Under the pieces are notes generated by a model that was given only the letters and a program-made list of their open reading frames with translations, made no database searches and was not told the DNA's origin. The translations under genes and the position numbers were made by a program. 64,000 nucleotides of DNA from Streptomyces massasporeus. GTDB lineage: Bacteria > Actinomycetota > Actinomycetes > Streptomycetales > Streptomycetaceae. The stretch lies in the NCBI RefSeq assembly GCF_014648995.1, contig NZ_BMSE01000028.1:27070-91069 (forward strand). Direction: 5' to 3'. Positions 16,190-24,000 of this stretch are shown here, piece by piece; the first letter of the stretch is position 1; each line of letters begins with the position of its first letter.

Positions 16190-16271
16190 CTCACACGGCA
16201 AGCGCCTGTCCCACAGGGCAAGCGCCTGCCCCACCCCGGTAAGCGCGTGCCCCACCTCAGTAAGCGCGTGC
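16190..16271 (-). repeat. Four tandem copies of the proS 3' end
   Basis: Four head-to-tail units: 16251-16271 (21 nt, the real proS end: codons for ARAY and TGA), 16230-16250 (21 nt), 16210-16229 (20 nt) and 16190-16209 (20 nt). Each contains gcgcgtgc/gcgcctg(c/t) and ccac; divergence increases away from the gene. Only the first copy keeps the stop codon. Confidence 0.9.
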
Positions 16272-17672
16272 GACGACCGCGACGTTACCGGGCGCGTCGT
16301 CGGCGTCCGGCACCGACCCGTCCTCGGCGACCAGACACCGTACGGTCACCGCGTGATCGGCGAGCTTGGACTCGCCCTCCTCGCCGAGCGCGGCCCAGGG
16401 GATGCGCGCCCAGCCGCCGGCGGTGGCCGCCTCGACGGCCTCCTCGAAGGTGGAGACCTCCGTCGTACGGGACTCGCGGCGCTCGCGGGACTGCCGGAGC
16501 AGCGTCGCCTGGTCCTCCTCGAGGATCCCGGGGAGCAGCCCGGCCAGAGCGTCCAGTGCCACCGGCTCCTTGCCGCCGGGGATGCGGCGGGCCAGCATCG
16601 CGGTGCCGTTCTCCAGGTCCCGCGGGCCGATCTCGATGCGGACGGGCACGCCCTTGAGCTCCCAGTCGACCGCGCGGCGGCCGAACGGGGTGTCGGTGCG
16701 GTCGTCGACGTGGACACGGACACCGGCCGCCTTCAGCCGGTCGCCGAGCTCGCGGACCGTGGCCAGAACCGCTTCCTCGCCCTTGATCGCGAGCACGACG
16801 GCCTGGATCTGTGCCAGCCGGGGCGGGACGCGCAGGCCGTCGTCGTCGCCGTGCATCATCACCAGGGCGCCGATCATGCGGGTGGTGGAGCCCCAGGAGG
16901 TCTGCCAGACCAGCTCCTGCCGGCCCTCCTTGGACAGGTACCGGGTGTTGAAGGCCTTCGCGAAGTTCTGGCCCAGTTCGTGGCTCGTGGCCATCTGCAG
17001 GGCCTTGCCGTCGCCCATCATGCCTTCGAGTGTGAGCGTGTTGACGGCGCCCGCGAACCGCTCCCGGACGGTCTTGCGGCCGGGGACGACGTCCATCGCG
17101 AGGACGTTCAGCATGAAGTCCTCGTAGACCCGCCGGTGAATGCGCGCGGCGAACGCGCGCGCCTCCTCGTACGTGGCGTGCGCGGTGTGGCCCTCCTGCC
17201 AGAGGAACTCGGACGTCCGCAGGAACAGACGGGGACGCAGTTCCCAGCGCACCACGTTCGCCCACTGGTTGATGAGCAACGGCAGGTCACGGTGGCTCTG
17301 GACCCACTTCGAGAAGTACTCGTTGACGATCATCTCGGAGGTGGGACGGACCACGGCCGGCTCTTCGAGCTCCTTGCCGCCGCCGTGGGTGACCACGGCC
17401 AGCTCGGGCGCGAACCCCTCGACGTGGTCGGCCTCCCTCGCGAGGTACGACTCGGGGATCAGCAGCGGGAAGTACGCGTTCTGGGTGCCCGTCTCCTTGA
17501 TGCGGGCGTCCATCTCCGCCTGCATCCGCTCCCACAGCCCGTATCCGTACGGTCGGATGACCATGGTGCCGCGCACCGGACCGTTGTCGGCGAGCTCCGC
17601 CTTGGTGATCAAGTCCTGGTACCAGCGCGGGAAATCGTCCGCCCGGGGGGTGAGAACGGGTGCCTTGGTCAT
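16257..17672 (-). CDS. proS: Prolyl-tRNA synthetase, short eukaryote/archaea-like type
   Basis: Class II synthetase charging tRNA-Pro, 471 residues. Motif 2 (RWELRPRLFLRTSEFLWQEGH) and motif 3 (ENGTAMLARR) are visible. It lacks the roughly 180-residue editing insertion of ordinary bacterial ProRS (about 570 residues) and ends in a C-terminal Tyr (VVARAY-stop), the hallmark of the eukaryote/archaea-like form in which that Tyr enters the active site. Streptomyces usually also has a long bacterial-type ProRS elsewhere; this would be a second copy, possibly with specialised use. ATG 17672 gives MTKAPVLTPRADDFPRWYQD. Its 3' end is tandemly repeated downstream. Confidence 0.93.
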   Translation of the reverse strand: MTKAPVLTPRADDFPRWYQDLITKAELADNGPVRGTMVIRPYGYGLWERMQAEMDARIKETGTQNAYFPLLIPESYLAREADHVEGFAPELAVVTHGGGKELEEPAVVRPTSEMIVNEYFSKWVQSHRDLPLLINQWANVVRWELRPRLFLRTSEFLWQEGHTAHATYEEARAFAARIHRRVYEDFMLNVLAMDVVPGRKTVRERFAGAVNTLTLEGMMGDGKALQMATSHELGQNFAKAFNTRYLSKEGRQELVWQTSWGSTTRMIGALVMMHGDDDGLRVPPRLAQIQAVVLAIKGEEAVLATVRELGDRLKAAGVRVHVDDRTDTPFGRRAVDWELKGVPVRIEIGPRDLENGTAMLARRIPGGKEPVALDALAGLLPGILEEDQATLLRQSRERRESRTTEVSTFEEAVEAATAGGWARIPWAALGEEGESKLADHAVTVRCLVAEDGSVPDADDAPGNVAVVARAY

Positions 17673-17871
17673 GACGGGATGGTACGGGCCCACGTTGCCG
17701 GAATGTGAAATCTCGCCATAGGCACATGACAACTCACAAGCCCTGCCGCATTCCACTGGACGACAGGTCGAGGGGGGAGTTTCCTGGCATACGGGGGTAG
17801 TGCGAGCGCACTGTCACGGGGGCCATGGAATCGGGCAAGAGGCAACTCTCGGCGGATTGGGGCGCTTACTT

Positions 17872-18726
17872 ATGACACCTACGCTCGTGCGGCAGCACCT
17901 GCCTCACGCGGGGGCCAAACCCCGCGTGGACCTGCGTGCACGCGCGCGTGACTGGTCCGAGATCCAGGAGCGGATGCTCGTACCGCTCTACGAGGCCGTC
18001 TACGAGCGACTGGAAGTGGGTCCCGCCACGCGGCTGCTCGGCCTCGGCTGCGGTTCCGGGCTCTCCCTGCTGATGGCCGCCGCCCGGGGAGCGTCGGTCA
18101 CCGGTGTCGACGTCTCCCCCGAAAGAATGACCCTGGCACGGGAGCGGCTGCTGCCCGAGACGCCGGGCACGCGTGCGCGGCCGGACATCCGGCTGGTCGA
18201 CGGCTCTCCCCGGGACACAGCGGTGCCGGGCGCTTCGGGGTACACCCTGGTGACCGCCTTCGAACCGATCGGGTGCCTCGCGGGCGACTCGGAGGGGCTG
18301 GGCGGGCTGCTCGCGGAGGCGGCACCGCTCGCCCAGCGCGGTGCGGCCGTGGTGCTGGCCGGCTGGGGTCCGCCGGAGCGGTGTGCCACGGCGTCCGTGA
18401 TGCGGGTGGCCACGAAACTGGCGGAGCCACTGCGCCATTCGGGCAGCTGGCGTCCGGCCTGCCGCGACGACCTGGAGGACGTCGCCCAGCGGGCCGGTCT
18501 CAAGCCGGACGGGTCGGGGCGGGTGGCGTGCCCCTTCGGATACGCCGACGTGGACAGCGCGGTACGCGGCCTGAAATCGACGGGACTGTTCGACGCGGCG
18601 ATGACGGCGACGGACCAGGTGCAGGTGGACAAGGAGCTGACCGAGGCCCTGCATCCGCACCAGCGGCAGGACGGGACGGTGTGGATGCCGAACGTGTTCC
18701 GGTACCTGATCGCCCGGACACCCTGA
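17872..18726 (+). CDS. SAM-dependent methyltransferase-like protein
   Basis: 284 residues with a class I methyltransferase fold: motif I RLLGLGCGSGLSLLMAAA, then VTGVDVSPERMTLARE (motif II) and a mostly normal core. The substrate is not predictable. It is divergent from proS with a 199-nt intergenic region. ATG 17872 (MTPTLVRQHLPHAG) is preferred over the upstream frame opening at 17800, which has no homologous-looking N-terminus. Common in Streptomyces at this locus; I recall no characterised function. Confidence 0.8.
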   Translation: MTPTLVRQHLPHAGAKPRVDLRARARDWSEIQERMLVPLYEAVYERLEVGPATRLLGLGCGSGLSLLMAAARGASVTGVDVSPERMTLARERLLPETPGTRARPDIRLVDGSPRDTAVPGASGYTLVTAFEPIGCLAGDSEGLGGLLAEAAPLAQRGAAVVLAGWGPPERCATASVMRVATKLAEPLRHSGSWRPACRDDLEDVAQRAGLKPDGSGRVACPFGYADVDSAVRGLKSTGLFDAAMTATDQVQVDKELTEALHPHQRQDGTVWMPNVFRYLIARTP

Positions 18727-18766
18727 CGAACGCGTTTTCGATGCAGGTGTGAACAGTGTGAAGAAG

Positions 18767-18784
18767 GCACCATGGGGTGCTTTT
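18767..18784 (+). terminator. Small hairpin with T-run after the methyltransferase gene
   Basis: gcacc (18767-18771), loop atgg, ggtgc (18776-18780), then tttt. Short stem but, unusually for this genome, followed by a T-tract, as in a classical intrinsic terminator. Confidence 0.45.
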
Positions 18785-18795
18785 GGTTTCACCAA

Positions 18796-18824
18796 GTGGA
18801 TCATGAACGCCTAATGTGATCCAC
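18796..18824 (+). promoter_or_regulatory. Inverted repeat in the lipoprotein gene promoter region
   Basis: gtggatca (18796-18803) and tgatccac (18817-18824) form an 8-bp inverted repeat with a 13-nt spacer that contains TAATGT, a possible -10 element, 40 nt before the lipoprotein GTG. This placement suits an operator. No regulator can be assigned. Confidence 0.4.
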
Positions 18825-18862
18825 CGCTCGGGGAACCTACACATCTGCATACAGGAGCTGCT

Positions 18863-19465
18863 GTGCCGCACCACCAGACCGCGCTGCGCCTCGTCGCGCC
18901 CGTCGCCGTCCTCGCTCTGACGCTCACCGCCTGCGGGGGTGGCGACGACACCGCCGACGCGAAGAGCACGGGCAGCGCCCAGGCCAAGGCCTCGCCGTCG
19001 CCGGAGCCCACCTCCGGCGGCGAGATGGGGGCCGGCGAGAGCGCGACGGGCAAGGTCGCGGAGGACCCGGGCGAGGTCACCTACGAGGTCCTGGCACAGA
19101 AGGTCGACGTGGGCACCGAGGCGGAGGCGGCGAAGGTCGTCTCGGAGCCCGACAAGGTCAAGGGCAAGGTGCTGGCCGTCGCGCACCTGAAGTACACGCA
19201 CAAGAGCGGGCCCGCCCTCACCGACGGTTCCGATGTGCACGACGGCACCACGGTCTTCGCCGACGGGCAGCGCGGCACCGTCCTCATCGGCGCCACCGAG
19301 GACGCGGCGGGCTGCGAGGATCCGTACGACGTCGACAGCTGGAAGCAGGGCGAGAGCCATGTCTTCTGCGAGACGTACGTGATCCCCGCGAACGCCAAGA
19401 GCGTCGAGGTCCACTGGGCCGAGGAGGACGGCGAGCCGTACATCTGGAAGTTCCCGAACGGCTGA
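18863..19465 (+). CDS. Secreted lipoprotein of unknown function
   Basis: 200 residues. Residues 1-24 are a lipoprotein signal peptide with lipobox LTAC (Cys24), followed by a Gly/Ser/Pro/Glu-rich linker to about residue 65 and a small globular domain with two Cys (CEDPYDVDSW and VFCETYVIP) that may form a disulphide. Anchored on the outer face of the membrane. GTG start with AGGAG 7 nt upstream. I do not recognise a specific family; the C-terminal region resembles the small beta-rich DUF4352-like lipoprotein domains, but this is a weak impression. Confidence 0.8.
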   Translation: MPHHQTALRLVAPVAVLALTLTACGGGDDTADAKSTGSAQAKASPSPEPTSGGEMGAGESATGKVAEDPGEVTYEVLAQKVDVGTEAEAAKVVSEPDKVKGKVLAVAHLKYTHKSGPALTDGSDVHDGTTVFADGQRGTVLIGATEDAAGCEDPYDVDSWKQGESHVFCETYVIPANAKSVEVHWAEEDGEPYIWKFPNG

Positions 19466-19486
19466 CCTACGAGCCGCCGGCACACC

Positions 19487-19526
19487 ACTGAGGGCGCCCC
19501 CTCTGACACAAGGGGGCGCCCTCAGT
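19487..19526. terminator. Bidirectional terminator between the lipoprotein gene and ffh
   Basis: Perfect 16-bp stem (19487-19502 with 19511-19526) and an 8-nt loop ctgacaca, between two convergent genes. Strong intrinsic terminator for both. Confidence 0.9.
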
Positions 19527-19543
19527 GCGGTTCGGACGGGGCG

Positions 19544-21094
19544 TCAGCCCATGAACTTCTTGAACTCGTCGGGGAGTTCGAAGTCCTTGCCGCCCTGCTG
19601 CGGCAGTCCGAAGGCGCCGCCGCCCTCGGCCGCTGCGGCCCGGCGGGCGGCCTCCTCCTGCTCCTGCTGCTTGCGCTTCATCGGGTTGCCGGAGCGCTGC
19701 TTGCCCTTGGCCTTCTTCGGCTGCTTCTTGGTGCGGCCGGGGCCGCCGCCCATGCCCGGCATCCCCGGCATCCCCGGCATGCCGCCGCCCTGGGCCATGC
19801 GGGACATCATCTTGCGGGCCTCGAAGAACCGCTCGACCAGGTTCTTGACCGCGCTGACCTCGACGCCGGAACCCCGGGCGATACGGGCGCGGCGCGAGCC
19901 GTTGATGATCGTCGGCTCCTGGCGCTCGGCCGGAGTCATCGACTTGATGATGGCGGCCGTGCGGTCGACGTCCCGCTCGTCGAGGTTGTTGATCTGGTCC
20001 TTCATCTGGCCCATGCCCGGGAGCATGCCGAGCAGCTTGGAGATGGAGCCCATCTTGCGGACCTGCTCCATCTGGGCCAGGAAGTCGTCCAGGGTGAAGT
20101 CCTGGCCCTTCTTGGACGCCAGCTTGGAGGCCATCTTCTCGGCCTCTTCCTGGCTGAACGTCTTCTCCGCCTGCTCGATCAGGGTGAGGAGGTCACCCAT
20201 GTCGAGGATGCGGGAGGCCATCCGGTCAGGGTGGAACGCGTCGAAGTCGTCGAGCTTCTCGCCGTTCGACGCGAACATGATCGGCTTGCCGGTGATCTGC
20301 CGGATCGACAGGGCGGCACCACCGCGGGCGTCACCGTCGAGCTTGGAGAGCACCACGCCGTCGAAGCCGACGCCGTCGCGGAAGGCCTCGGCCGTGTTGA
20401 CGGCGTCCTGGCCGATCATCGCGTCGACGACGAACAGGATCTCGTCCGGGGAGACGGCGTCGCGGATGTCCGCGGCCTGCTGCATCATCTCCTGGTCGAT
20501 GCCGAGGCGGCCGGCGGTGTCCACGATCACGATGTCGTGGACCTTGGACTTGGCGTGCTCGATGGAGTCCTTGGCGACCTTGACCGGGTCACCGACGCCG
20601 TTGCCGGGCTCGGGGGCGTAGACGCTGACGCCCGCGCGGTCGGCGACGACGCTGAGCTGGTTCACGGCGTTGGGGCGCTGGAGGTCACAGGCGACCAGCA
20701 GCGGCGAGTGGCCCTGCTCCTTCAGCCAGCGGCCGAGCTTGCCCGCGAGGGTGGTCTTACCGGCACCCTGCAGACCTGCCAGCATGATCACGGTGGGCGG
20801 CTGCTTGGCGAAGCGCAGACGCCTGGTCTCGCCGCCGAGAATGGTGACGAGCTCGTCGTTGACGATCTTGAGGACCTGCTGGGCGGGGTTCAGCGCCTTG
20901 CTGACCTCGGCGCCGAGGGCGCGCTCCTTGACGTTCTTGATGAACGTCCGGACGACGGGAAGCGCCACGTCCGCCTCGAGGAGCGCGATCCGGATCTCGC
21001 GCGCCGTGGCGTCGATGTCCGCCTCGGAGAGCCGTCCCTTGCCGCGCAGGTTCTTGAAGGTCGCTGAGAGGCGATCGGAAAGAGTATCGAACAC
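19544..21094 (-). CDS. ffh: Signal recognition particle protein Ffh (SRP54)
   Basis: GTPase subunit of the signal recognition particle, 516 residues; binds 4.5S RNA and signal sequences and docks with FtsY. NG domain: GLQGAGKTTLAGKLG (G1), DTAGRLGIDQEMM (G3), SKLDGDARGGAALS (G4). The methionine-rich M domain runs from about residue 300, with GSGVEVSAVKNLVERFFEARKMM, and ends in a Gly/Met-rich loop (MPGMPGMPGMGGGPG) and a basic tail. GTG start at 21094. Its receptor gene ftsY lies in this window at 28.4 kb. Confidence 0.97.
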   Translation of the reverse strand: MFDTLSDRLSATFKNLRGKGRLSEADIDATAREIRIALLEADVALPVVRTFIKNVKERALGAEVSKALNPAQQVLKIVNDELVTILGGETRRLRFAKQPPTVIMLAGLQGAGKTTLAGKLGRWLKEQGHSPLLVACDLQRPNAVNQLSVVADRAGVSVYAPEPGNGVGDPVKVAKDSIEHAKSKVHDIVIVDTAGRLGIDQEMMQQAADIRDAVSPDEILFVVDAMIGQDAVNTAEAFRDGVGFDGVVLSKLDGDARGGAALSIRQITGKPIMFASNGEKLDDFDAFHPDRMASRILDMGDLLTLIEQAEKTFSQEEAEKMASKLASKKGQDFTLDDFLAQMEQVRKMGSISKLLGMLPGMGQMKDQINNLDERDVDRTAAIIKSMTPAERQEPTIINGSRRARIARGSGVEVSAVKNLVERFFEARKMMSRMAQGGGMPGMPGMPGMGGGPGRTKKQPKKAKGKQRSGNPMKRKQQEQEEAARRAAAAEGGGAFGLPQQGGKDFELPDEFKKFMG

Positions 21095-21175
21095 GGCGCT
21101 CGCGGTCCTCAGGGTTGGTGGCTACAGGGAATCGCCCTCCAGGGTATCCCGGCGTGACAAGTCGCCGGGTCGGCC

Positions 21176-23623
21176 TCACCCACGCAGTGTCTCCTCCAGC
21201 TTCCGCGCCACCGACGCCGCCTCGTCCCCGGGCAGCGGCGCACCCTCCGGGCCGGTCACGTAGAAGGCGTCGACGGCGTTGGCGCCGAGTGTCGAGACAT
21301 GCGCGCTGCGCACCTGCACACTCGCGTCCTCCAGGGCCTGCCCGATGCGGAACAGCAGGCCGGGGGCGTCCTGGGAGCGGACCTCGATGACCGTGGCCAG
21401 CCGGGAGGCGGCCGGGTGGACGGACACCCGGGCCGCGGGGGCGACCACGCCCCGGCGGCGCGGATAGGCCGCGTCCCGTTCGGCGAGGCGGCCGGCGATG
21501 TCCAGGGAGCCGTCGAGGGCCCGGACCAGGTCCGAGCGCAGCCGGGCGGCCTGCGGCAGCGAGCCGTACTCGGCGGCGACCCGCCAGTCCAGCAGCAGGA
21601 CGGAGCCGTCGACGCCGTCCGGGAGGTACAGGGAGCGCAGCTCGGCGGTGCGGACGGTCAGCCGGTGCATGGCGAGGACACCGGCCACCGCGGGCAGCAC
21701 CCCGGGCTGGTCGGGTACGGCGATGAGCAGCTCCACACCGAGCGGCTCGGGGTCGCCGGACGGCTCCTGTCCGGCGGGCGGCTCGGTCTGGGCCCGCAGC
21801 GAGAGCACCGGGCTGCCCGTCGCCGCCGCCTCCAGGGCGAGCCGCTCCTGCTCGGCGGTCGGCGCGGCCTCCTCGGGTTCGTCCGGGGCGTCGCCCGCGA
21901 GCACCGCCGAGACCCGTTTGACCAGGTCGGCGACGAGCGAGCCGCGCCAGGACGACCAGGCGGCCGGGCCGGTGGCGAGCGCGTCGGCCTCGGTGAGCGC
22001 GTGCAGCAGCTCCAGGGTGCCCTGGGAGCCGACGGCCTCGGCGACGGAGCGCACGGTGGCCGGGTCCTCCAGGTCGCGCCGCGTGGCGGTGTCGATGAGC
22101 AGCAGGTGGTGCCGTACGAGGGTGGCGACGACGGTCACGTCGTGGCGGTCGAAGCCGATCCGGGCGGCCACGTCCTTGGCGATGATCTCGCCGGCCACGG
22201 AGTGGTCGCCGGGCCAGCCCTTGCCGATGTCGTGCAGCAGCGCGGCGACCAGCAGCAGGTCGGGGCGGCTGACCCGGCGGGTGAACCCGGAGGCGCGCAC
22301 CGCGGTCTCGATCAGGTGCCGGTCGACGGTCCACAGGTGCACGGCGTTGCGCTGCGGGCGGCAGCGGACCCGCTCCCAGTCGGGCAGCAGCCGGGTGATC
22401 AGCCCCTCGGCCTCCAGCGCCTCCCACACCTCGATGGTGGGGCGTCCCGAGCCGAGCAGGGTGACGAGCTGTTCGCGTGCCTCGGCGGGCCAGGGCGTGG
22501 GCAGCGGGCGCACGGTGGCCGCCAGGCGCCGTACGGCGTGCAGGGAGAGCGGGAGTCCGGCCTGCGCGGCGGCGGCCGCGGCGCGCAACGGCAGCACGGG
22601 GTCGCGCTCGGGGCGCGCGGCACGGGCGAGCACCACCTCGCCGTCCTGCTCCACCACGCCCTCGGCCAGCGGGGAACGCTCGCCGGCCGGTTTCCCGCCG
22701 CCCAGCATGGCGCGCAGCCGGGGCCGCACGGCGCGTGACCGCAGGACGCGCCCCACCTCGCGCCAGGTGACGTCACTGGCGTACGAGACGAGCCGCGCGG
22801 CCTCGTAGACCTGCCGCAGCAGGGTGTCCGCGTCGAGCAGGCCGAGCTCGGCGGCGACCTGGTCCTGCTCCTGGAGGGCGAGCCGGTCGGTGGCGCGCCC
22901 GGTGGTCAGGTGCAGGGCGTCCCGGACGTCGAGGAGCCGGCGCCGGGCGTCGGCGAGGCCCTCGCGCGGGGCGTCGGCGAGCCAGGAGGCGGCGACGGCC
23001 CGCAGCGCGGTGGCGTCCCGCAGCCCGCCGCGGGCCTCCTTCAGGTCGGGTTCCAGCAGGTACTGCAACTCGCCCTGGCGCTCGGCGCGTTCGGCGCACA
23101 GTTCCTGGAGTTCGGGGAGGCGCTTGGGCGCCTGGTTGCGCCAGTCGGCCAGGATGGCCGTGCGCAGCGACGCGGTGAGGCCGAGGTCTCCGGCGATGTG
23201 CCGGGCGTCCAGCAGGCCGAGCTGCACCTTGAGGTCCTCGCCGGCGGTCTTGCGGGCCTCGGCGGGCGTGCGGACGGAGTGGTCGAGGTCCAGACCCAGG
23301 TCCCAGACGGGGTACCAGAGCCGGTCGGCGAGGGCCGCGACCGCCTTGGTGTCGCCACCGTCGTGCAGCAGGAGCAGGTCGAGGTCGCTGCGCGGGGACA
23401 GCTCACCGCGCCCGTAGCCGCCGACGGCGACGAGGGAGGCTCCGCGCAGCCCCTCGGCGCCCGCGGCGAACAGGCCGGTGAGCCAGTCGTCCGTCAGTTC
23501 GGCCAGGGCCGCACGGCGCGGCGGCCCGGACCGCGTCTCCTCGGTGAGGAGACGCAGCCGGGCCGCCGCGTAGCCGCTGGGTCCCGAGTCCTCTGCTTCC
23601 TTCTGCACGTCCGTACCCGTCAC
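21176..23623 (-). CDS. glnD: PII nucleotidyltransferase/hydrolase GlnD
   Basis: Sensor enzyme modifying the PII protein GlnK in response to nitrogen; in S. coelicolor it adenylylates rather than uridylylates GlnK. 815 residues: nucleotidyltransferase domain (GGYGRGELSPRSDLDLLLLH, residues about 68-87), HD phosphohydrolase domain (LLVAALLHDIGKGWPGDHS), and two C-terminal ACT domains (LLIAVPDQPGVLPAVAGVLA and VRSQDAPGLLFRIGQALED) that bind glutamine. GTG 23623, 38 nt after glnK; third gene of amtB-glnK-glnD. Confidence 0.96.
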   Translation of the reverse strand: MTGTDVQKEAEDSGPSGYAAARLRLLTEETRSGPPRRAALAELTDDWLTGLFAAGAEGLRGASLVAVGGYGRGELSPRSDLDLLLLHDGGDTKAVAALADRLWYPVWDLGLDLDHSVRTPAEARKTAGEDLKVQLGLLDARHIAGDLGLTASLRTAILADWRNQAPKRLPELQELCAERAERQGELQYLLEPDLKEARGGLRDATALRAVAASWLADAPREGLADARRRLLDVRDALHLTTGRATDRLALQEQDQVAAELGLLDADTLLRQVYEAARLVSYASDVTWREVGRVLRSRAVRPRLRAMLGGGKPAGERSPLAEGVVEQDGEVVLARAARPERDPVLPLRAAAAAAQAGLPLSLHAVRRLAATVRPLPTPWPAEAREQLVTLLGSGRPTIEVWEALEAEGLITRLLPDWERVRCRPQRNAVHLWTVDRHLIETAVRASGFTRRVSRPDLLLVAALLHDIGKGWPGDHSVAGEIIAKDVAARIGFDRHDVTVVATLVRHHLLLIDTATRRDLEDPATVRSVAEAVGSQGTLELLHALTEADALATGPAAWSSWRGSLVADLVKRVSAVLAGDAPDEPEEAAPTAEQERLALEAAATGSPVLSLRAQTEPPAGQEPSGDPEPLGVELLIAVPDQPGVLPAVAGVLAMHRLTVRTAELRSLYLPDGVDGSVLLLDWRVAAEYGSLPQAARLRSDLVRALDGSLDIAGRLAERDAAYPRRRGVVAPAARVSVHPAASRLATVIEVRSQDAPGLLFRIGQALEDASVQVRSAHVSTLGANAVDAFYVTGPEGAPLPGDEAASVARKLEETLRG

Positions 23624-23661
23624 CCAGTGGCTCCTGTTCCGTTCGTCTGCTCAGCGGGCCT

Positions 23662-24000
23662 TCAGAGCGCGTCGGGACCGCGCTCGCCGGTCCTGACCCG
23701 TACGGCCGTCTCGACCGGGATCGACCAGACCTTGCCGTCACCGATCTTGCCGGTGCGGGCCGCCTTGACCACCACGTCGATCAACTGCTCGGCGTCGTCG
23801 TCCTCGACCAGGACCTCGATGCGGATCTTGGGGACCAGGTCGACGGTGTACTCGGCACCGCGGTAGACCTCGGTGTGGCCCCTCTGCCGACCGTAGCCGC
23901 TGGCCTCGGTGACCGTCAGGCCGTGTACTCCGAAGGCCTGCAGGGCCTCCTTGATCTCGTCGAGCCGGTGCGGCTTCACGACGGCGGTGATGAGCTTCAT
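23662..24000 (-). CDS. glnK: Nitrogen regulatory protein PII (GlnK)
   Basis: 112-residue trimeric PII signal protein. The T-loop EVYRGAEYTVDLVPK carries Tyr51, the residue adenylylated by GlnD in Streptomyces; the B-loop TGKIGDGKVWSIPVE binds ATP/2-oxoglutarate. In many bacteria GlnK blocks AmtB. Its ATG overlaps the amtB stop by 4 nt (23997-24000), so the pair is translationally coupled. Confidence 0.98.
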   Translation of the reverse strand: MKLITAVVKPHRLDEIKEALQAFGVHGLTVTEASGYGRQRGHTEVYRGAEYTVDLVPKIRIEVLVEDDDAEQLIDVVVKAARTGKIGDGKVWSIPVETAVRVRTGERGPDAL

